Below are positions 5,867 to 9,067 of a DNA stretch of 9,067 nt, piece after piece. The stretch comes from CAYSIX01 sp964431205 (GTDB taxonomy: Bacteria; Planctomycetota; Phycisphaerae; Phycisphaerales; Phycisphaeraceae). The translations under genes and the position numbers were made by a program. The notes under the pieces are model-generated. The model searched no databases, had not been told where the DNA came from, and worked only from the letters and a program-made list of their open reading frames with translations. Location: positions 1 through 9,067 of the forward strand of contig CAYSIX010000178.1 of the NCBI GenBank assembly GCA_964431205.1. Direction: 5' to 3'. Positions within the stretch are counted from its first letter, which is position 1; the number at the start of each line of letters is the position of its first letter.

Positions 5867-6416
5867 CGCCGCCCTGGTCCGCGCTGTTTTCGGGTGGTTC
5901 GGGGTTCTCGGGGTTGCGCGCCTTGAACTGAATCGTGCTGGCGGCCACCTGCTGCCAGAGGCCCAGCACCTGCGAGCCGGCCGCCACGGCCAGGTTGCTC
6001 GGCTTGTCCTGCTGGAACGCCTTGCCGGCGTGCAGGATCACCTCCTGCAGCCATAGTCGGACCTCCTGATCGAATACGGCCCGGAGCTGGTGCAGCTTGT
6101 CGGCGTTGTCCTCGATCTCGTGGATCGGGTGGGCTTCGTGCTGCAGGGCGTTGTAAGCCGTCGTCATGACCTGGGCCAGCCCCTGGCTGCTGACGATCCG
6201 GTGACCGGTCAGCAGCAGCGGCCCGTACTCGTTGGGGTCGAAGATCGTGGTCTGCTCGCGGCTCTGGACGCAGAATCCGTCCTCTCCGAACAGGCCGACG
6301 ACGGCGACCATCGCCGCGTCGTGCCGGCCGTCGAGCTCGTTGACCAGCTTGGCCAGCTCCGAGTGAACCCAGTTGGGGGCCAACACCTTGCCGTCTTTGC
6401 CGCGTCGGCTCTGCAT
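5856..6416 (-). CDS. Hypothetical helical protein of the phage-like operon (186 aa)
   Basis: I chose ATG 6416 because GAGGT lies just upstream and the preceding gene stops at 6424, a gap of 7 bases; a longer in-frame start at 6572 would run deep into that gene with arginine-rich, unlikely sequence. The N-terminus is basic (SRRGKDGKV). Residues 14-40 are helical (NWVHSELAKLVNELDGRHDAAMVAVVG). A middle part has beta-like segments (FCVQSREQTTIFDPNEYGPLLLTGHRIV), and the C-terminal half is mostly helix (about 75-165, with several Gln/His-rich turns). The last 20 residues are Pro/Glu/Asp-rich and probably disordered. No family recognised. It overlaps the polymerase gene by 11 bases, so the two products are likely made together and may act together. 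Confidence 0.82.
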   Translation of the reverse strand: MQSRRGKDGKVLAPNWVHSELAKLVNELDGRHDAAMVAVVGLFGEDGFCVQSREQTTIFDPNEYGPLLLTGHRIVSSQGLAQVMTTAYNALQHEAHPIHEIEDNADKLHQLRAVFDQEVRLWLQEVILHAGKAFQQDKPSNLAVAAGSQVLGLWQQVAASTIQFKARNPENPEPPENSADQGGDGA

Positions 6417-6423
6417 GGCTACC

Positions 6424-7233
6424 TCACTGGATCGCCGACATCGGCTCGGGCGCCCTCTGTGCATACCCGTCGCCCGAGTAAATCCTGGCGCCCGTGCCTT
6501 CGAGCTCCGCCGAGAGCGTCCGGCCCAAGGCGTGCAGGTTCCGGTCGCGATAATCGAGCCAGTTGCTTTCAAGCGGCCGAACGAGCCACTGGTGGGCCTT
6601 GAGCTCGGGGTCCACGCGCACGATCAGCGGAAACCGTTGGGCCAGGTCGGCCACGGTGGAAAGCCGCACGTTGAACCTCTGCAGCTCGGCGGGCAGGTCC
6701 TCATCGCTGTCGATCATCGCGTTGATCGACTTGCCCATCGACTCGCGCGTCCTCTCGTGTTGAGACCCGGCCTCGGCCAGGGTGCGAACCTTGATTCGAT
6801 TCACCTTCTGCATCAGCTTCGGATCGGCGACCGCTGCGTACAGCGTGGTGATCAGGGCCTGGTAGAAGTCGTCGGGGCTGACCATCGGGTCGGCGTGCCG
6901 ATCGGAGAACCACCGGAACTCTCTCGTCGGGGTGAGCGGCAGCAGCCCCGTGTCGTGCATCCGGTCGCGGTCGAAGATCAGCCGCACTTTGTCGAGCGAG
7001 TAGAGCACGAGGGGTTTGTGGCCGTCCTCGGCGGCGTGTTTCGTGGCGGCGATCAGGTCCGCGACGGTACTGAACGTGATCGACCTGGCCCCCGGCGTCA
7101 GCTCGATGCGCTCGGCTTGGCCGTCGGGGTCGATCAGCCAGCGAACGTGCGGGGCGTCGCCGGGCACGTACACGAACTTCGAGGCCGGCGGCTTGGCCAG
7201 GGCGACGATGCGGTCGATCGCTTCCTTGAGCAT
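6424..7233 (-). CDS. Hypothetical phage-like protein, weakly DUF2303/YfdQ-like (269 aa)
   Basis: The chosen start ATG 7233 has GGAGAAA six bases upstream. An alternative ATG at 7302 is only 3 bases after the previous stop but has no ribosome site and would translate a GC hairpin. Order of visible parts: helix (LKEAIDRIVALAKPP), strands (KFVYVPGD, then RWLIDPDGQAERIEL), a segment STVADLIAATKHAAEDGHKPLVLYS (about 54-79), then RLIFDRDRMHDTGLLPLTPTREFRWF followed by DDFYQAL. This order, with DFYQAL after an aromatic W-F, faintly resembles the DUF2303 (YfdQ) phage family, but the similarity is not strong. Further helices and strands follow to the end. It is the second gene of the leftward operon. 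Function unknown. Confidence 0.82.
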   Translation of the reverse strand: MLKEAIDRIVALAKPPASKFVYVPGDAPHVRWLIDPDGQAERIELTPGARSITFSTVADLIAATKHAAEDGHKPLVLYSLDKVRLIFDRDRMHDTGLLPLTPTREFRWFSDRHADPMVSPDDFYQALITTLYAAVADPKLMQKVNRIKVRTLAEAGSQHERTRESMGKSINAMIDSDEDLPAELQRFNVRLSTVADLAQRFPLIVRVDPELKAHQWLVRPLESNWLDYRDRNLHALGRTLSAELEGTGARIYSGDGYAQRAPEPMSAIQ

Positions 7234-7249
7234 GGCTTTCTCCGTAAAT

Positions 7250-7284
7250 GGCCCGGCCCGGGGCTGCGTGTCCCCGGCCGGGCC
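7250..7284 (-). terminator. Strong GC hairpin between operon genes (attenuator or processing site)
   Basis: Arms GGCCCGGCCCGGGG (7250-7263) and CCCCGGCCGGGCC (7272-7284) pair almost perfectly, with one bulged base and an 8-base loop. The hairpin lies in the leader of the 269-aa gene, 16 bases before its ATG. In the leftward transcript it is followed by ATTTAC and not a run of U, so it is not a classic intrinsic terminator. It may lower read-through or be cut by RNase III, or slow ribosome loading. Confidence 0.5.
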
Positions 7285-7305
7285 GACCAGTAGGGGTAGC
7301 ATCAG

Positions 7306-7752
7306 TCACATCGGGCTGACTTCGGACGGCTCGCGGTCGCCGCCGTCGTCATCGTCGGGCTCGTCATCGTCTGCCAGGGCCGACGGCTCGGTCGCGGGCT
7401 CCGGGAACGGGAAGGCCCGCTGATCGGGGTCGTTGGGGCTCTCGGGGACGAAGTAGAGCCGGCCCTGCCCGTCGTAGCGCATGGGGTACTCGCGTGAGGT
7501 CCGCTCGGGCACGGTCGCCTTGACCCGGAAGCGGGGCACGACGTACTCGAGGGCGGCGTTGTCGCGGGCCAGCCGGGGCGTCAGCTCGATCGTGAGCTGA
7601 ACCTTGCGCTTGCCCGAATCGCCGGGGCGGTCCTCCACGTCGAGCGTACACATCCGCAGGGCCTGGTTGACCGCCAGAGCCACCTTGCCGTTGTCGATCT
7701 GGCCGATGGTCTGCAGGGTGAGGATCGTGCGGCCGTCGCGTCGCTCGCTCAT
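7306..7752 (-). CDS. Hypothetical phage-like protein with acidic tail (148 aa)
   Basis: ATG 7752 has AAAGGGGA about seven bases upstream and lies roughly 20 bases downstream of the probable transcription start. Residues 8-25 (RTILTLQTIGQIDNGKVA) begin a beta-rich body that includes VQLTIELTPRLAR and VVPRFRVKATVP. Basic residues cluster at 43-49. The C-terminal 25 residues are very acidic (DDDEPDDDDGGDRE). An acidic tail after a beta-rich body is typical of single-stranded DNA-binding proteins, but the OB fold is not clear and the usual hydrophobic tip (DDDIPF) is absent. I did not assign a family. It is the first gene of the leftward operon, before the 269-aa gene with a 72-base gap holding a hairpin. 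Confidence 0.83.
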   Translation of the reverse strand: MSERRDGRTILTLQTIGQIDNGKVALAVNQALRMCTLDVEDRPGDSGKRKVQLTIELTPRLARDNAALEYVVPRFRVKATVPERTSREYPMRYDGQGRLYFVPESPNDPDQRAFPFPEPATEPSALADDDEPDDDDGGDREPSEVSPM

Positions 7753-7778
7753 CGTGGCGTCCCCTTTCTCGGGCCGCC

Positions 7779-7807
7779 ACGTTAGCCATCTATGACAATA
7801 TTGTCAA
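7779..7807 (-). promoter_or_regulatory. Promoter of the early operon with overlapping palindromic operator
   Basis: On the minus strand, a perfect -35 TTGACA (7807-7802) and a -10 TAACGT (7784-7779) are 17 bases apart. They lie 27 bases upstream of ATG 7752. The -35 box overlaps a perfect 14-bp palindrome, TGACAATATTGTCA (7793-7806), so a bound repressor would block polymerase. The palindrome also includes the stop codon of the upstream gene (7804-7806). The design is typical of a phage-regulated promoter. Confidence 0.7.
7793..7806. promoter_or_regulatory. 14-bp palindromic operator TGACAATATTGTCA
   Basis: Perfectly symmetrical, half-site TGACAAT. It contains the same GACA/TGTC elements as the palindrome at 4697-4710 but in opposite orientation. 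A dimeric repressor is a likely ligand; no repressor gene is visible in the window. Confidence 0.6.
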
Positions 7808-8085
7808 TGTTGCAAGGTGTCGGGCGGGACGGGCTTCATCATCGGCCGGACCCGCTCAAGCAGCCGCTCGAACCGGTCGAGGTCCGGGCCCATGCACACG
7901 GCGAGCAGGTAGAGCGGCTTGCCCTGTTCGTCTCGCGCGATCGCCCAGGCCAGCGGCGGCACGGGCTCGCGCACCACCATCGCGCCCAGGACCTGGCGGG
8001 CGACCCCCTCGACGGTCGGGGGCTTGGCTGGTTCGTCACGCTTCACGTCGGGAGGCATGGGGGCAGGATACGCTTCGCGCGGCAC
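7804..8085 (-). CDS. Hypothetical protein (93 aa)
   Basis: The start is uncertain. GTG 8085 is 12 bases after the stop of the upstream gene and has TAAGG upstream at suitable distance; ATG 8058 (84 aa) has no ribosome site. From about residue 25 the sequence looks like a helix (VEGVARQVLGAMVV), a strand pair (PPLAWAIARDEQGKPLYLLAVCMG), then a basic helix (DRFERLLERVRPMMK). Small proteins of this kind occur after structural genes in phages, but no family is recognised. The stop codon lies inside the palindromic operator of the next operon. Confidence 0.66.
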   Translation of the reverse strand: MPREAYPAPMPPDVKRDEPAKPPTVEGVARQVLGAMVVREPVPPLAWAIARDEQGKPLYLLAVCMGPDLDRFERLLERVRPMMKPVPPDTLQH

Positions 8086-8097
8086 GACTGTCTTGCC

Positions 8098-9039
8098 TTA
8101 CCGCTGTCCCGCCAGGTATCGCTCGAGCAGTTTTGGATTCGAGGCAAGCATTTGCAGTTCTTCGAGCGTCAAGTCGCTCAGGCCCGTCTCGCCGCCGGGC
8201 GCGGCCTGCGTCGGCGGAGTCGTCGCCCCGCCGGGCGTTGCCGCGCGGCCGGCAGCACCCGGCACGCGCCGGCCCTCGGGCAGTGCCCTGCCCTGATTTG
8301 TACCGTCACTTCCGTCACTTGCGTCACTTGCGTCACTTGCAGGGGCCACTTTCTGGCGGGCCTGCACGACCGCCTGCACATAACCGGACCACGGATCGGC
8401 GGGGTTGCTCTCCAGGAACGCTTCGAGCTGGCCCGTGGGCAGGGCCGAGAGCCGCTTGGCCGTGTCCATCGCCCGTTCCTGGCGGTCGGCCGCGAAACCG
8501 GCGCTCGAAGCCTTCTCGGCCTCGAATGGGATCAGGTGGCCGTGCTGCTGAATCTCCTGCTGCACGAAGTCGCGGTTGGGAAAGCCGCCGGGCCCCAGCG
8601 AAACGCCGCTGGCCCCCTCGCCGCGCTGGCGCGCCTCGATCTCGCGAAGTCGAAACTGGTGCAGCCGTTCGTCGCGTTCGCGTTGGCTTTCGCCTTCCAG
8701 CAGCTCCTGGGCCACGTCGGCCTCGGCGCGGATGCCGGCCTCGGCCAGCGACTGCTGCATCCTCTGGCGGGTCAGGTCGGCCTCGTGGGCGAGCCGGTCG
8801 TAGCGGTAGCCCTGCTCGGCGCCCATCAGCTCGCGGCGCAGGTCTCGGTCGGCGGCCGCCTGTCGCTCCTGGGCGCTGATCCGCTGCAGGCCCAGCGCCG
8901 TCTGGTCACGCTGGGCGTCGATCCGGTCCAACCGGGCCCGATCCTCCTGCGCCCGTGCGCCCCGCGCGCCGAGGTAGCCGGCCGAGTGGGCCAGCGAACC
9001 CAGCGTCTCCACGTCCTCATAGCTCAGCACGATCGGCAT
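8098..9039 (-). CDS. Coiled-coil protein, probably phage structural or related
   Basis: A 313-aa protein. ATG 9039 is preferred over an in-frame GTG at 9063, which would add eight residues; a purine-rich AGGACGG lies upstream of the ATG. A short N-terminal segment (MPIVLSYEDVETLGSLAHSAGYLG) is followed by a long Arg/Glu/Gln/Ala-rich coiled coil (about 28-140, with DRARLDRIDAQRDQTALGLQ as one clear stretch). Residues 145-230 contain further helices. Residues 231-290 are a low-complexity Ala/Ser/Asp/Gly/Pro linker with ASD repeats, and a final helix LEELQMLASNPKLLERYLA ends the protein. Long coiled-coil proteins with such layout are common in phage tails and injection proteins, but I cannot assign one. 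The 93-aa gene follows after 12 bases. Confidence 0.78.
   Translation of the reverse strand: MPIVLSYEDVETLGSLAHSAGYLGARGARAQEDRARLDRIDAQRDQTALGLQRISAQERQAAADRDLRRELMGAEQGYRYDRLAHEADLTRQRMQQSLAEAGIRAEADVAQELLEGESQRERDERLHQFRLREIEARQRGEGASGVSLGPGGFPNRDFVQQEIQQHGHLIPFEAEKASSAGFAADRQERAMDTAKRLSALPTGQLEAFLESNPADPWSGYVQAVVQARQKVAPASDASDASDGSDGTNQGRALPEGRRVPGAAGRAATPGGATTPPTQAAPGGETGLSDLTLEELQMLASNPKLLERYLAGQR
8304..8339. repeat. Four tandem 9-bp repeats (CGTCACTTS) inside the coiled-coil gene
   Basis: CGTCACTTC (8304-8312) is followed by three copies of CGTCACTTG (8313-8339). Because the unit is 9 bases, copy-number change would keep the frame and only alter the number of Ala-Ser-Asp or Gly-Ser-Asp units. 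Synonymous positions are as conserved as the others, which suggests recent duplication or selection at DNA level. Confidence 0.85.
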
Positions 9040-9067
9040 GGCGTGGTTCCGTCCTAAGCCCACCAGG

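Noticed and set aside
6417..6572. Longer start (ATG 6572) for the 186-aa gene
   Set aside because: It would overlap the upstream gene by about 150 bases and add Arg/Ser-rich residues typical of out-of-frame reading. ATG 6416 has a ribosome site and a 7-base gap.
6373..7293. A 306-codon open frame on the + strand
   Set aside because: Antisense to the 269-aa gene, which has a good ribosome site and tight operon spacing; the + frame has no recognisable features.
7234..7302. Longer start (ATG 7302) for the 269-aa gene
   Set aside because: No ribosome site, and the added residues are encoded by a GC hairpin. It stays possible by coupling because the ATG is 3 bases after the previous stop.
7792..9057. 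A 421-codon open frame on the + strand
   Set aside because: Antisense to the coiled-coil and 93-aa genes and to the operator region. Its composition (Leu/Gly/Arg/His/Gln-rich) mirrors the codon bias of the opposite strand.

Overview
The window looks like the junction between a GC-rich bacterial chromosome and an integrated phage-like element. No single marker fixes the host. The block vWA protein, secreted helical-repeat protein, MotA/TolQ/ExbB-type channel and the GC-rich coding style are most like Planctomycetota (possibly Phycisphaerae). This is inference from gene style and not from a database match.

Region 1 (1-2777, chromosome-like, leftward). A likely three-gene operon reads from a promoter near 2714-2743. 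It encodes a membrane-anchored von Willebrand A protein (1495-2655), a secreted protein with TPR-like helices (355-1485) and the N-terminal third of a MotA/TolQ/ExbB proton-channel protein running off the left edge (1-312). Together they suggest an envelope system energised by the proton gradient.

Region 2 (2778-3220, boundary). A tRNA-Lys(UUU) gene reads rightward, with its 3' end facing the foreign-looking DNA. Directly after it is a small gene (2894-3220) whose C-terminal half resembles a winged-helix excisionase or AlpA-like protein. A tRNA 3' end is a classic integration site, so 2850 is a plausible left edge of the element. No integrase lies in the window.

Region 3 (3189-7752, leftward, replication/early-like module). 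From upstream to downstream it holds a 148-aa protein with an acidic tail, a 269-aa protein, a 186-aa helical protein, a minimal family X DNA polymerase (palm plus thumb only), a 143-aa protein, a winged-helix replication-initiator-like protein and an orphan 162-aa gene. The operon is headed by a good sigma70-type promoter whose -35 box overlaps a perfect 14-bp palindrome. The initiator-like gene contains three 18-bp dyad repeats at 22-23 bp pitch. The middle copy is read in a different frame from the other two, so the conservation is at DNA level. This resembles the origin of phage lambda, which lies inside the O gene. A palindrome built from the same TGTC/GACA half-sites sits just upstream of this gene.

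Region 4 (7804-9067, leftward). A coiled-coil protein of 313 aa with a Gly/Pro/Ala-rich tail and a 93-aa protein follow one another. They may be the end of a virion module extending right of the window.

The main points of interest are the candidate intragenic origin with possible autoregulation, the minimal PolX gene inside a phage-like operon, and the excisionase-like gene next to tRNA-Lys.
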